Assembly (NCBI RefSeq): GCF_016775155.1
Contig: NZ_JAEUGD010000016.1
Span: 111,794-172,748, forward strand
Length of the DNA: 60,955 nucleotides
Reading direction: 5' to 3'
DNA from: Fulvivirga marina
Lineage (GTDB): Bacteria > Bacteroidota > Bacteroidia > Cytophagales > Cyclobacteriaceae
Positions 1 to 11,236 of the stretch are shown here, piece by piece. Each line of letters begins with the position of its first letter. Within the stretch, counting starts at the first letter, position 1. Below the pieces are notes generated by a model. That model did no database searches. It saw only the letters and a list, made by a program, of their open reading frames with translations, and was not told where the DNA came from. The position numbers were made by a program, and so were the translations under genes.

Positions 1-1795
1 CTGTTGCAGAAATAACAATGTCTGTACCCTGCTCAAAGCTGCTGCCATTTGAAGGACTTGAAATGCTTGCCACAGGTGAGGTATTAGGGCAGTTTGGAGC
101 ACACCCACCTGCCATGATACCTTCGTAGATCTTATCTATAAGGGAATTAGATCCGGAAGCCACATCTTGTGTAGACTCCCAATACATGGCTCCTGCGAGA
201 TTATTACCATGTATATAGTCAATTTTATAGCCCAAAGACTGATTATCCTCATAAGAAATGAAGTGCCCCCCCATCTGGTTAGGGTTATACAAGTAAGGTA
301 CCTTCGCTACATCATCCCAATAACGGGTATACCCATTTTTGTTGATAAAACTTGATACCAGGTCTTTATAATCATGAACCCCTGAAGGCTGCCCCGGCTC
401 ATCCCAAGAGCCTGGAGGTGGCTGAGTAGCCGTTGAAGGCTGGTATAATCCATGAGAATCTCCTGCCTGTACATTACGCCACTCTCTGCTATAAATAGGC
501 AAACCCGCAGTAATCTTACTGGCAGGAGCTCCCTTGCTCAAGTAGTGTGTAATGGCCGAGTTAACATTGAATTTAGGATCTATAATTGGAGTTCCATCAG
601 GGTGAGTCCCTACGCCATCACCGGCACTGTTATGTAAAGGTGCATGATGTCCGGTGTAATTCGCCCATGCGCCATTCATATCATACGTCATGATGTTGGC
701 CCAATCCACCACATCAAAAAAACCTGGAACATCCATTGCATCGATCTTTGAAGTACCGGCTCCCAGTGCAGCGGTGATGTAATAGTAGTTACCATCAATG
801 GCTTGCTGAGCATCAAGTTCCGCACGGATGGCCTGTACCAGTTTGGTATAGTTGACTCCATCTTCAGGGCCACCTTTACCGGCATCATTTCCTCCGCCTC
901 CCGGATACTCCCAGTCAAGATCTACACCATCAAACTTATACTTCACTAAAAACTCCCTAACAGACTTCGCAAAGGCCTGACGGTTGGCGGCTGTTGCTGC
1001 TGCTTCGTAGAAATGTGTAGACCATGTCCACCCTCCTACAGATATCAGTGTTTTCAGGTGCGGGTAATACTGCTTTAGTTGATAAAGCTTATCAAAACTT
1101 CCTCCCTCCTTTTGCAGATCAGCATACGGATCACCCACTACAATCTCGTAGGTTGATGGGTTAATGTTGGCAAATGCAAAATTGATGTGCGTCATCCTGT
1201 CTGCTCGTATGTTTTGAACATGAAAGTTTCTTCCATATACACCCCATGAAATATAGTATGCAATAATCTTTTGAGAAGGATCATAGCCTGACGCGGGGGC
1301 ACACTGTGGCTGTCCGCAGGGTGAAGGAAACAATGGGCTCAGGTTTTCTACTTCAAACCCTGAGCCACTGATATTGGAGCCATGGATAGTACCATTAAAT
1401 GGTGGTATGGATATACCTACATACTTGGCATTAACGGATATACTCACAGAGGCATTTGCTCCCAGCGAAGTACCTCCTCCCCAGGAAGGTGGTGTCCACT
1501 TGTACCTGTTATTGCCTAACGATGAAATGGTACCTGAATAACTGGTAACCTGAGAATAATAAGGATCGAGTTCAAACTCAATATAGTAGTCTTCAATGGT
1601 TGTTGATGTATGGTTAGATACCTTCAACGTTCCTGTAAAGTCTGGTGTAAGTCGCTGCCCCTGTGTCCATGAAGCAGAAAAATCCTGGGCCACTGCAGTT
1701 CCGAGTCCCATAAAAAAGATTAAAGCCAAAAGTAAATGCTGCTTAAAGCAAACTTTAAGTAATAGACATAATTTTTGGTAGGTCAATTTGGTCAT
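1..1795 (-). CDS. Secreted GH18 chitinase, C-terminus outside window
   Basis: Hydrolyses beta-1,4-linked N-acetylglucosamine polymers outside the cell. Reading from ATG at 1793-1795 the frame stays open to the window edge (598 codons seen). Residues 1-36 form a signal peptide ending AVA-Q. Residues about 37-135 look like a CBM2-type carbohydrate-binding module rich in aromatic residues. The GH18 barrel runs about 168-558 and holds the catalytic DGVDLDWE motif (908-931), with Glu at residue 296 as proton donor. After about residue 567 a bacterial Ig-like domain begins (P-V-A-S-I-S-S-P pattern). More modules, and probably a type IX secretion signal, are expected beyond the left edge; that part is inference. 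No operon partner is visible, and the next gene is 171 bp away on the same strand. Confidence 0.93.
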   Translation of the reverse strand, partial: MTKLTYQKLCLLLKVCFKQHLLLALIFFMGLGTAVAQDFSASWTQGQRLTPDFTGTLKVSNHTSTTIEDYYIEFELDPYYSQVTSYSGTISSLGNNRYKWTPPSWGGGTSLGANASVSISVNAKYVGISIPPFNGTIHGSNISGSGFEVENLSPLFPSPCGQPQCAPASGYDPSQKIIAYYISWGVYGRNFHVQNIRADRMTHINFAFANINPSTYEIVVGDPYADLQKEGGSFDKLYQLKQYYPHLKTLISVGGWTWSTHFYEAAATAANRQAFAKSVREFLVKYKFDGVDLDWEYPGGGGNDAGKGGPEDGVNYTKLVQAIRAELDAQQAIDGNYYYITAALGAGTSKIDAMDVPGFFDVVDWANIMTYDMNGAWANYTGHHAPLHNSAGDGVGTHPDGTPIIDPKFNVNSAITHYLSKGAPASKITAGLPIYSREWRNVQAGDSHGLYQPSTATQPPPGSWDEPGQPSGVHDYKDLVSSFINKNGYTRYWDDVAKVPYLYNPNQMGGHFISYEDNQSLGYKIDYIHGNNLAGAMYWESTQDVASGSNSLIDKIYEGIMAGGCAPNCPNTSPVASISSPSNGSSFEQGTDIVISAT

Positions 1796-1966
1796 AATAT
1801 TGGTTTTAGGTTGTAAATCGCTTGGTGTGTTAGCACCAATAAGTCATGATTTATCAAAACCAACATCTAATTCCAACTTTATTAGCTGAATGGAGGTAAA
1901 GTGTAGCTAAGTGCGGAGAGTAATCATCCACAAACTATCAAAACTACCTAACAAACAGCAAAAACG

Positions 1967-3175
1967 TTATTTTAGCTGCCCTGCCAAATAGCCTGTTGTC
2001 CAGGCTACCTGAAAGTTAAAACCACCTGTTACACCATCAATATCAAGCACCTCTCCTGCAAAATAAACACCGGGCATTTTCCTGCTTTGCATGGTATTAA
2101 AATCTACATCCTGTAAGCTGACACCACCACAGGTAACAAACTCCTCTTTAAAAGTAGTTTTGCCCCTAACTTCATAGATATCATTGATGAGAATATTTAT
2201 AAGCCTATTATGCCCTTTTTTGCCTAGCTCCCCCCAGGTAATATCTTCCCTGAGTTCAATCTTATTCAGCAGAAAATCCCAAAGTCTGGAGGGTATATTG
2301 AAGGGGTTAGCATTCAGCATCTTCTTTCGGGTATAGTTAGCAGCCTGACCAGACAACACTTCCCTGATGTCTGTCTCTGTATGATCACCAAGCCAGTTGA
2401 CCTGAATTTTGAAGTTATAATTCTGCTGATATAAAACCCTGGCACCATAAGCTGAGAGTTTAAGAATGGCCGGCCCACTCATTCCCCAATGGGTTATCAG
2501 TAATGGCCCCTCTCCTTTCAATTTTGTACCCTGTACCCTCACAGATACATGGCTTACCGAGACACCCATAAGTTTCCTGACAGGTTCCTCTGGCATATTA
2601 AAGGTAAATAAAGAAGGTACCGGTGATTCTATAACATGGCCCAACTGCTCCAGCCATTTAAACCCCTCAAGCTTGGGGCTACCTCCGGTGGTAATGATTA
2701 CTTTTTCAACATATAAGGTTTGGTTTTCCTTGCCTGTCAGTTTATACCCTGAGTTATCGGGTTGAATACTGTGTATTGGAAAATCTTGAATGATCTTCAC
2801 TCCCAATTTCCCTGCTTCCCGTGTTAAGCAGTCAATAATAGTTTGAGAGCTATCGGTAATGGGAAACATTCGATTGTCCGGCTCAGTTTTCAATTTCACA
2901 CCACGCGTTTCAAACCAATTGACAGTATCTCCGGTAGAAAAACTACCAAAGGCTTTTTTTAATTGCTTCGATCCCCTTGGGTAAAACTTCACCAGTTGAG
3001 AAACATTGTAGCAGGCATTTGTGACATTACATCGCCCTCCTCCTGAAACCTTGACTTTGGCCAGAAGCTTACTCGTCTTTTCATATATCGTAACACCCGC
3101 GGCCGGGTGATGCTGCTTCGCTGATATAGCTGCAAAAAAACCTGCGGCTCCGCCGCCAATAATAGCTATTTCCAT
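1967..3175 (-). CDS. HI0933/BaiN-family FAD-dependent oxidoreductase
   Basis: A 402-aa flavoprotein of the HI0933-like (YhiN/BaiN) family; substrate unknown. The N-terminus carries the Rossmann dinucleotide motif GGGAAGFFAA (residues 7-16) followed by the acidic end of strand 2 (YEK). A GGGRCN motif lies at about 46-51, and the family's E-P-D-N-R-M-F-P segment is present near residue 98. The C-terminus has the second FAD-contacting stretch F-A-G-E-V-L-D-x-D-G-x-T-G-G-F-N. Length is normal for the family. The start is ATG at 3173-3175, next to the dinucleotide-binding strand, so no upstream extension is expected. Probably monocistronic; a role in quinone, bile-acid-like or enone reduction is possible but not shown. 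Confidence 0.9.
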   Translation of the reverse strand: MEIAIIGGGAAGFFAAISAKQHHPAAGVTIYEKTSKLLAKVKVSGGGRCNVTNACYNVSQLVKFYPRGSKQLKKAFGSFSTGDTVNWFETRGVKLKTEPDNRMFPITDSSQTIIDCLTREAGKLGVKIIQDFPIHSIQPDNSGYKLTGKENQTLYVEKVIITTGGSPKLEGFKWLEQLGHVIESPVPSLFTFNMPEEPVRKLMGVSVSHVSVRVQGTKLKGEGPLLITHWGMSGPAILKLSAYGARVLYQQNYNFKIQVNWLGDHTETDIREVLSGQAANYTRKKMLNANPFNIPSRLWDFLLNKIELREDITWGELGKKGHNRLINILINDIYEVRGKTTFKEEFVTCGGVSLQDVDFNTMQSRKMPGVYFAGEVLDIDGVTGGFNFQVAWTTGYLAGQLK

Positions 3176-3356
3176 TCACAAAAAATTCAACCTTAAAGCA
3201 AGCTAATAAGTTACACAAAAACCACACATTGCAGAAGAAAACTACCCGTCGGGAAAACAATATAAACCCTCATAAGGCTCAGTGGCTCTTTATAAAAGGA
3301 ACTCATGTAGAAGTCGCTCGATGCCAAAGCTTACTCCGACATCAAGGCATAAAGCT

Positions 3357-4340
3357 TTAATCAACGCTTAGTATGATCTTACCTATATGGTTACTACTCT
3401 CCATCAGTCTGTGGGCTTCTGAAGCATCTTCTATAGGAAAGGTCTTATAAACAACCGGCTTAATTGCTTTATTCGCAAGGTGAGGCCATATATGTTGCTC
3501 TAATTTTTGGGCTATCTCATGTTTAAAAGCATTATCGCGTGGCCTTAACGTAGACCCCGTAATTACAAGTCTCTTTCTCATCACCTGAATCAGATCCACT
3601 TCTGCAACTCTTCCTTTCATTGCATTGATCATCACTATCCGCCCCTCTGTTCTAAGCAGATTTATATTTTTTGGCGTATAGTCTCCTCCTATCATGTCCA
3701 GCACAATGTCGATACCTTCATTATTTGTGGCAGCCATCAGCTCTGCTTCAAAATCCTGCTCTTTGTAATTTACAGCTCTTTCAGCACCAATTTCCTCGGC
3801 AAACCTACATTTATCACTGCTCCCGGCGGTTGTATAAGCCTTTCCGCCCATGGCTTTCACCATTTGGATCGCAGCCACACCAATACCGGAAGTACCACCA
3901 TGAACCAATACATTTTCCCCTTTTTTAAAACCTGCCCGATCAAACACATTTGTCCAAACCGTGAAAAACGTTTCAGGCAGTGAAGCAGCTTCTGCAAAGT
4001 CAAGCCCTTCTGGTATTGGAAGGCATTGTCCTGCCGAGACCACCGCATATTCAGCATATCCGCCTCCACCCAGCAGTGCACAAACTTTATCTCCCGGCTT
4101 CCATCTTGAGCCCTCTCCTTTCGCTTCCTTAACTATCCCCGCTACCTCCAACCCCGGGATATCGGCAGGTACTCCGGGAGGTGCCGGATAATTGCCCTTA
4201 CGCTGAAATATATCTGGTCGGTTAATCCCTGCTGCCTTAACTTCAATCAGTACCTCTCCCTCGGATATTTCTGGCATATCCCGGTTTTCAACTTTCAACA
4301 CCTCCGGACCGCCTGGGCTTGTGATTACTATTGCTTTCAT
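3357..4340 (-). CDS. NADPH:quinone oxidoreductase, MDR superfamily
   Basis: A 327-aa zinc-independent medium-chain dehydrogenase/reductase of the QOR/PIG3 type, which reduces quinones or enones with NADPH. The N-terminal GroES-like domain has the typical A-A-G-I-N-R-P-D and D-I-P-G-L-E-V-A-G segments. The Rossmann domain has V-H-G-G-T-S-G-I-G-V-A-A (about residues 145-156). The zinc-ligand cysteines of alcohol dehydrogenases are missing, as expected. An in-frame extension to 4409 exists, but the conserved MKAIV start at 4338-4340 matches the family and is used here. It is divergent from the EamA transporter, leaving about 200 bp for both promoters. Confidence 0.9.
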   Translation of the reverse strand: MKAIVITSPGGPEVLKVENRDMPEISEGEVLIEVKAAGINRPDIFQRKGNYPAPPGVPADIPGLEVAGIVKEAKGEGSRWKPGDKVCALLGGGGYAEYAVVSAGQCLPIPEGLDFAEAASLPETFFTVWTNVFDRAGFKKGENVLVHGGTSGIGVAAIQMVKAMGGKAYTTAGSSDKCRFAEEIGAERAVNYKEQDFEAELMAATNNEGIDIVLDMIGGDYTPKNINLLRTEGRIVMINAMKGRVAEVDLIQVMRKRLVITGSTLRPRDNAFKHEIAQKLEQHIWPHLANKAIKPVVYKTFPIEDASEAHRLMESSNHIGKIILSVD

Positions 4341-4543
4341 AATTATAGTTATTCTATTTCTATCAGCTTTCTTTTGTATAAACTTACTGTACTTGGCATA
4401 AAGCAACAACCCATGCGATTTATTCCGTGATGAATTTATTTAATGGATATGATTAGAAATCATCAATATCATATTTCGTTTATATACATTGAATATCAAT
4501 ATATTGCAACTGCATTTTAAGTCCTTGTCATTTACCATTACCC

Positions 4544-5524
4544 ATGCAAAATCTTCAAAACTCAAGTAAATTGCTTATTGTATTATCCTTTGCTGCCATA
4601 TACCTTATCTGGGGTACAACTTACCTAATCATCGCCATTGGCCTGGAAGAACTGCCTCCATTTTTAATGGCATCCCTTCGCTTTATCATAGCAGGTGTTA
4701 TGCTGATCGGGTATTGCTTGATTAAGAAGGAGAAACTACCATCAACTTCGTCTATTCTCAAAAATACCTTTTTGGGGTTGATTGTACTCGTAGGCGGACA
4801 GGGGCTTTTGATTTGGTCGGAACAATACATCGCCACAGGCTACGCTTCAATATTAGTAGCCACGTTGCCCATATGGTTTGTTATCATAGATAAGAGCAAC
4901 TGGAAAATATACTTTTCAAATCCTTATATCATTATGGGAGTTGTACTTGGCTTTCTTGGTATATTGCTTCTATTTCAGGACACACTCAACTCATCCAGTT
5001 TTTCAAATGATGTAGCTCAACAGCTCTATGCCTCAGCTGCAGTCTTGCTGGGTGCCGTCTGTTGGGTGTTCGGCACCTTGTACAACAGAACAAAGCCTGC
5101 TCCTGGCTCAATATATTCTAATCTCGGATGGCAACTCTTAATGGCTTCTCTCATATGTGTTGCTATTAGCTACTCAACAGGAGAACTCTCCGATTTTAAC
5201 TTTGCCCATGTTACTTATAAGGGCTGGTTATCCGTTATATACCTTTCTGTTGCGGGTTCAATTATTGCGTTTATCACCTATACGTGGCTGTTGACAAAAA
5301 TGCCCTCTGCCATTGTCGGTACTTATGCATATATTAACCCTGTAGTAGCAGTGGTTCTGGGCTGGTATCTGGCTGATGAAGTGATCAGCAATAACCAGCT
5401 CATCGGTATGGCTGTAATTCTTGGAAGTGCCATACTCGTGAATATTACCCGAAGCCAAGTGCAATCGAAAAACCATGAGGAAGAGGACACTGAAATTGAA
5501 GCTTCAATGAAATTGAAATCATAG
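4544..5524 (+). CDS. EamA/DMT-superfamily transporter
   Basis: A 326-aa inner-membrane protein with about ten hydrophobic helices in two tandem EamA halves. It begins with the family's A-A-I-Y-L-I-W-G-T-T-Y and has P-P-F-L-M-A-S-L-R-F in the first half. The second half has Y-I-N-P-V-V-A-V-V-L-G-W-Y near residues 265-277. DMT exporters of this kind move small metabolites or drugs out of the cell; the substrate cannot be read from sequence. The C-terminus is charged and cytoplasmic (E-E-E-D-T-E-I-E). It stands alone, 127 bp before the MATE gene. Confidence 0.88.
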   Translation: MQNLQNSSKLLIVLSFAAIYLIWGTTYLIIAIGLEELPPFLMASLRFIIAGVMLIGYCLIKKEKLPSTSSILKNTFLGLIVLVGGQGLLIWSEQYIATGYASILVATLPIWFVIIDKSNWKIYFSNPYIIMGVVLGFLGILLLFQDTLNSSSFSNDVAQQLYASAAVLLGAVCWVFGTLYNRTKPAPGSIYSNLGWQLLMASLICVAISYSTGELSDFNFAHVTYKGWLSVIYLSVAGSIIAFITYTWLLTKMPSAIVGTYAYINPVVAVVLGWYLADEVISNNQLIGMAVILGSAILVNITRSQVQSKNHEEEDTEIEASMKLKS

Positions 5525-5651
5525 TAGTCGCGAATTACGTTTATATAAAAAATACATTATGTCGCGAGCAGCCCCTAATTTGTCAGACACTGCACCGGTT
5601 TATCATTGATGGAATGGCTACTTTTACCATTAAACGACTAACCAAGGTATA

Positions 5652-7085
5652 ATGGAAAGCAAAAACCTAAACATTACGCCCCACCAAAAGTCTCTTAGCA
5701 AACAATCGGTTTGGCAGGCACTAAAGGATGCTGTACGTGGCACCGAAGCCGACTATACGCAAGTAAGCCTTAGAAAAGCCATATTCTTGCTGGCGGTTCC
5801 TATGATCCTGGAGTTAGTAATGGAGTCTACTTTTGCTGTTGTAGATATATATTTCGTAGGTAAACTAGGAGCATCGGCTGTCGCGACTGTTGGGCAAACA
5901 GAAACCTATCTATTCTTATTGTATTCGGTAGCTATGGGTTTATCCATGGCCATTACGGCAACTGTGGCCCGGCGAACAGGTGAAAAGAACAAAGAACAAG
6001 CTTCTCGCTCTGCCGTTCAGTCTATTTTTCTGGCACTATTGATTTCCCTGCCATTCGCTGTCGCAGGAATATTCTTTTCTAAAGATTTGCTGATGCTCAT
6101 GGGAGCAGATGACTGGAGCATCACTTATGGTTACAAGTATACCCGTTGGATGTTGGGTGGAAATGCTATCATCGTTCTCTTGTTTGTTATCAATGCCGTA
6201 TTTCGTGGTGCTGGCGACGCGGCCATAGCCATGCGCGTGTTATGGGTAGCTAATGGTATAAACATTATACTTGATCCCATTCTTATCCTTGGCTTTGGAC
6301 CAATTCCCGCCTTAGGCATAGAAGGTGCTGCCATAGCCACCACCATTGGTAGAGGTATAGGAGTAGCTACCCAGCTATGGGCATTAATAAAAGGGGGTAA
6401 ACACATCCGTGTATCTATGAAACACTTAGCCTGGAACGCAAAAATACTGATCGGTATAATTAGAACCTCATTAGGTGGCGTTGGCCAAATGATAGTAGCT
6501 ATGACTTCCTGGGTATTTCTGATGCGCATACTGGCAGGAATAAGTAGTGAAGCCGTTGCTGGTTCTACCATAGCTATGAGAATTATGCTCTTTACACTTA
6601 TGCCGGCTTGGGGCTTATCAAATGCCGCTGCCACTTTGGTAGGACAAAACCTGGGAGCAGGAAACCCGGACAGGGCAGAATCCGCCGTTTGGAAGATTGG
6701 TTTTTATAACATGATCTTTTTGATCGCAGTATCTCTGATCTATTTCTTCTACAATCGCTCCCTGATCGGATTGTTTACTGCTGACCAAGAGGTCATTGAA
6801 ATTGGTTCGGAATGGCTCAAAATCCTATCCTACTCATACTTTGTATATGGCTGGTGGATGGTTGCGACACAGGCCTTTAACGGTGCTGGTGATACCAAAA
6901 CGCCTACAATGATCAACCTGGTGTTTTTCTGGCTTATTCAAATTCCTTTGTCTTATTTTCTGGCAATCACATTAGGTTGGGAGCATTCAGGAGTCTTCTG
7001 GGGAATATTTTTTTCAGAAACGTCAGTTGCACTATTTACTTTATACCTGTTTAAACGAGGTCGCTGGAAGTTGGCAACCATATAG
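5652..7085 (+). CDS. MATE-family efflux transporter
   Basis: A 477-aa multidrug/toxin extrusion protein with about twelve transmembrane helices in two homologous bundles. MATE proteins exchange cationic compounds for Na+ or H+. The first bundle opens with L-A-V-P-M-I-L-E-L, and V-D-I-Y-F-V-G-K-L-G lies in TM2, as in NorM/DinF-type proteins. The second half has the matching T-L-V-G-Q-N-L-G-A-G-N loop at about residue 330-340. A hydrophilic leader of about 45 residues precedes TM1. The end is convergent with the nitrilase gene. Confidence 0.92.
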   Translation: MESKNLNITPHQKSLSKQSVWQALKDAVRGTEADYTQVSLRKAIFLLAVPMILELVMESTFAVVDIYFVGKLGASAVATVGQTETYLFLLYSVAMGLSMAITATVARRTGEKNKEQASRSAVQSIFLALLISLPFAVAGIFFSKDLLMLMGADDWSITYGYKYTRWMLGGNAIIVLLFVINAVFRGAGDAAIAMRVLWVANGINIILDPILILGFGPIPALGIEGAAIATTIGRGIGVATQLWALIKGGKHIRVSMKHLAWNAKILIGIIRTSLGGVGQMIVAMTSWVFLMRILAGISSEAVAGSTIAMRIMLFTLMPAWGLSNAAATLVGQNLGAGNPDRAESAVWKIGFYNMIFLIAVSLIYFFYNRSLIGLFTADQEVIEIGSEWLKILSYSYFVYGWWMVATQAFNGAGDTKTPTMINLVFFWLIQIPLSYFLAITLGWEHSGVFWGIFFSETSVALFTLYLFKRGRWKLATI

Positions 7086-7147
7086 GTTCCTTAAGGGATG
7101 GCAGCTCTTTACGCGATGCTGTTGTCTTCGACTTTTCCTATAATTAT

Positions 7148-7900
7148 CTAAATCGCTTTGCCATGAGGCTGAATTACTTTTCCCTCCCATTTTCCATTTA
7201 CTCTTTCTGCTATAACAAGCTCTTCTCCTGAAGCAGAAGCTTTCACCACCTGTTCTCCTTCTACATTCCAGAAACCACTTTGCCCTCCTGAGTGACTGCC
7301 CCAAGAATCGCCACCGAAGTTTGACATGAGAATTGCGACATGATAAGCATAGGCATATCTGCTCAATAATTGGTGAGCTCCCTCAATACCACCAGGGGAG
7401 TAAAAGATACTGGCCAAGTAAAGAGTTGCACCACTACCTACAGCTTTCTCCAGATGCTTTTTATTCTCAATATCTGCACATATCGCCAAACGAATGGTTT
7501 CACCTTCCAGGTTTATAACAGGGTCATGATCAAAGGATGATGCAAAGAACTGCTCCTCCCCATCATGCAAAAATTGCTTGGTATATAAGGATGATTTCCC
7601 ATCTGGAAAAATGACAAATGCCCCAATGAATAAAATACCTCCTATACTCACCGGTGCCCCTGCCACAATAATCATTTGGTGTTGCTCTGCCATTTCACGC
7701 AGCTTATTCAGTCTTTTATCATCAGGAGTAAATGCAACTCCTGGGGCTAGTTTTCTTTCATATCCAGTAATAGAAAGCTCAGGAAAAACGAGGAGTTGAA
7801 CGCCATATTCGGATGCTTCACGAATTAGCTTGTAGTGATTTTCCAGATTAGTGATTACATCCTCCCTTACGGGAACTGTTTGAGCGGCAGCTATAATCAT
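7148..7900 (-). CDS. Carbon-nitrogen hydrolase (nitrilase superfamily)
   Basis: A 250-aa single-domain amidohydrolase; members cleave non-peptide C-N bonds in amides, carbamoyl compounds or nitriles. The Glu-Lys-Cys triad is visible: Glu41 in F-P-E-L-S-I-T-G-Y, Lys108 in Y-T-K-Q-F-L-H, and Cys141 in L-A-I-C-A-D. The conserved glutamate pair E115-E116 follows the lysine. The start ATG at 7898-7900 leads straight into the first beta strand. The substrate is unknown. It is transcribed toward MATE, with about 60 bp between the stops. Confidence 0.9.
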   Translation of the reverse strand: MIIAAAQTVPVREDVITNLENHYKLIREASEYGVQLLVFPELSITGYERKLAPGVAFTPDDKRLNKLREMAEQHQMIIVAGAPVSIGGILFIGAFVIFPDGKSSLYTKQFLHDGEEQFFASSFDHDPVINLEGETIRLAICADIENKKHLEKAVGSGATLYLASIFYSPGGIEGAHQLLSRYAYAYHVAILMSNFGGDSWGSHSGGQSGFWNVEGEQVVKASASGEELVIAERVNGKWEGKVIQPHGKAI

Positions 7901-8149
7901 AATGAATAGCGTTAAATTTCTGAGCGAAATAAAGGATTTTTCACGATCTAAAAGCCACCAGTTAAAATTATCTTTTCAAGACACAAAGTATGTCCTAATT
8001 CATGCTCTGAACTCTGTATTCTAAATTATACTCTGCCAGTGCTTCTGAACGGTAAGCTTTACCGAACGTTTAAAGTTTAGTCAGGCTAATATTTACAAAT
8101 TAATCATTCACTATAGAGAAAAATGAGTCGTATTGTGTACATATCTCTA

Positions 8150-8157
8150 TACCTTTG
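8150..8157 (+). promoter_or_regulatory. Bacteroidota -7 box of helicase gene
   Basis: TACCTTTG fits the TAnnTTTG consensus of the Bacteroidota primary sigma factor. It ends only four bases before the ATG at 8162, so the transcript would begin at or next to the start codon. No good -33 TTTG lies at the usual distance. Confidence 0.45.
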
Positions 8158-8161
8158 AGGG

Positions 8162-9484
8162 ATGAAGATCAACAACACTGACATAGAGAAGTTTCTCACT
8201 CCTCTCAATATCGATAAACTTAATAGTATTCAGCAGGCTTCTCTTGAACAGTATACATCAGAAAAAGACATGATGCTGCTAGCTCCTACTGGGACTGGTA
8301 AAACTTTGGCTTTTTTATTACCAGTGTTAGGTCAGGTACGCCCTAATTTAGATAAAGTGCAGGTATTAATACTTGTACCATCACGTGAGCTGTCAATACA
8401 ATTGGAGCAAGTATTCAAAGCCATGAGTACCGGTTTTAAAATTAACTGTTGCTATGGTGGTCATTCATTTAAAACCGAAAAAAACAACCTGCAACACCCT
8501 CCTTCTGTATTGGTTGGTACTCCAGGCCGTATTGCAGATCATTTGAATAGAAGAAGCTTTGAAACCGATAGTATTCACACTATTATACTTGATGAGTTTG
8601 ATAAGTCTCTGGAATTGGGCTTTGAAGAAGATATGGAATCCATTATCAGAAGAATTCCACATTTAAAAAGTCGCATACTAACTTCAGCTACGGAGATGAA
8701 AAAAATACCGGGCTTTGTTAAGTTTTCAGACCCTGTATTGATCAATCATCTTTCACAACACCCAGCACCCAAAATTGAGTTGGTTCATTTACCTACTGAC
8801 TCGGCCAGTAAACTGGAAACACTTTTCCAATTGATCTGTCATATTGGGGCTCAACCCATGCTGGTATTTTGTAATCACCGGGAAGCGGTGGATAGAATCA
8901 GTGACCTGCTTTTTGAAAGAGGTATCATCCATGAAATATTTCATGGGGGCATGGATCAGGAAGAACGTGAACGAGCACTTTTGAAGTTCAGGAATGGCAG
9001 TCATTATCTACTTGTAACTACTGATCTGGCCGCTAGAGGCCTGGATATTCCACAGATCAGACATATTATACATTACCAATTGCCTTCAAAGGAGGATGCC
9101 TTTATTCACCGCAACGGAAGAACCGCAAGAATGAATGCCTGTGGCACTGCATACCTGATAACTACAGAAAACGATGAGATTCCGGCTTATATTCACAAAG
9201 ACGTACCTGAAATGCCTTTGACGGCCGATGCTCCAATACCTGACGAACCTGAGTGGGAAACACTTTTTATTAGTGCGGGCAAAAAGAGTAAGATTAACAA
9301 AATCGATATTGTTGGGCTATTTCTGAAAGCAGGAGGCCTACAGAAAGATGATCTCGGATTGATAGAGGTTAAAGATCAATTTGCCTACGCTGCGGTAAAA
9401 CGCAATATGGTGAAGGCCCTTCTTCCAAAAGTCAACAACCAAAAAGTTAAAAAACAAAAGCTTCGCATTCAGGTAGCCAAGTAA
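8162..9484 (+). CDS. DEAD-box-type RNA helicase (DEFD variant)
   Basis: A 440-aa superfamily-2 helicase with both RecA domains. Motif I is A-P-T-G-T-G-K-T (residues 41-48), motif Ia is P-S-R-E-L, motif II reads D-E-F-D instead of DEAD, motif III is S-A-T, and motif VI is H-R-N-G-R-T-A-R. The C-terminal about 90 residues are basic and lysine-rich at the end, probably binding RNA. It likely unwinds structured RNA during ribosome assembly or cold stress, like other small bacterial DEAD proteins. It is one of two such helicases in the window (the other is 23840-25570). An ABC-F translation factor gene follows 86 bp downstream with its own promoter box. Confidence 0.9.
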   Translation: MKINNTDIEKFLTPLNIDKLNSIQQASLEQYTSEKDMMLLAPTGTGKTLAFLLPVLGQVRPNLDKVQVLILVPSRELSIQLEQVFKAMSTGFKINCCYGGHSFKTEKNNLQHPPSVLVGTPGRIADHLNRRSFETDSIHTIILDEFDKSLELGFEEDMESIIRRIPHLKSRILTSATEMKKIPGFVKFSDPVLINHLSQHPAPKIELVHLPTDSASKLETLFQLICHIGAQPMLVFCNHREAVDRISDLLFERGIIHEIFHGGMDQEERERALLKFRNGSHYLLVTTDLAARGLDIPQIRHIIHYQLPSKEDAFIHRNGRTARMNACGTAYLITTENDEIPAYIHKDVPEMPLTADAPIPDEPEWETLFISAGKKSKINKIDIVGLFLKAGGLQKDDLGLIEVKDQFAYAAVKRNMVKALLPKVNNQKVKKQKLRIQVAK

Positions 9485-9540
9485 TCACAACTATGCAGAA
9501 CCAATTTTAAGTATTCTTAGTTTAAGGGTAATTATTTAGC

Positions 9541-11187
<1,647 letters not shown>

Positions 11188-11198
11188 GTAAATAAGAC

Positions 11199-11231
11199 TA
11201 AACCATGCTGGCTACTAGCTGGCATGGTTTA
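11199..11231. terminator. Bidirectional hairpin between convergent genes
   Basis: TAAACCATGC (11199-11208) pairs with GCATGGTTTA (11222-11231), with short A/T tracts on both sides. It lies between the ABC-F stop and the stop of the sensor kinase, so it can serve both. Confidence 0.7.
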
Positions 11232-11236
11232 ATTTC

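Noticed and set aside
6131-6634. 167-aa minus-strand ORF inside the MATE gene
   Set aside because: Shadow frame; composition is repetitive (Ile/Pro/Met) and antisense to a clear transporter.
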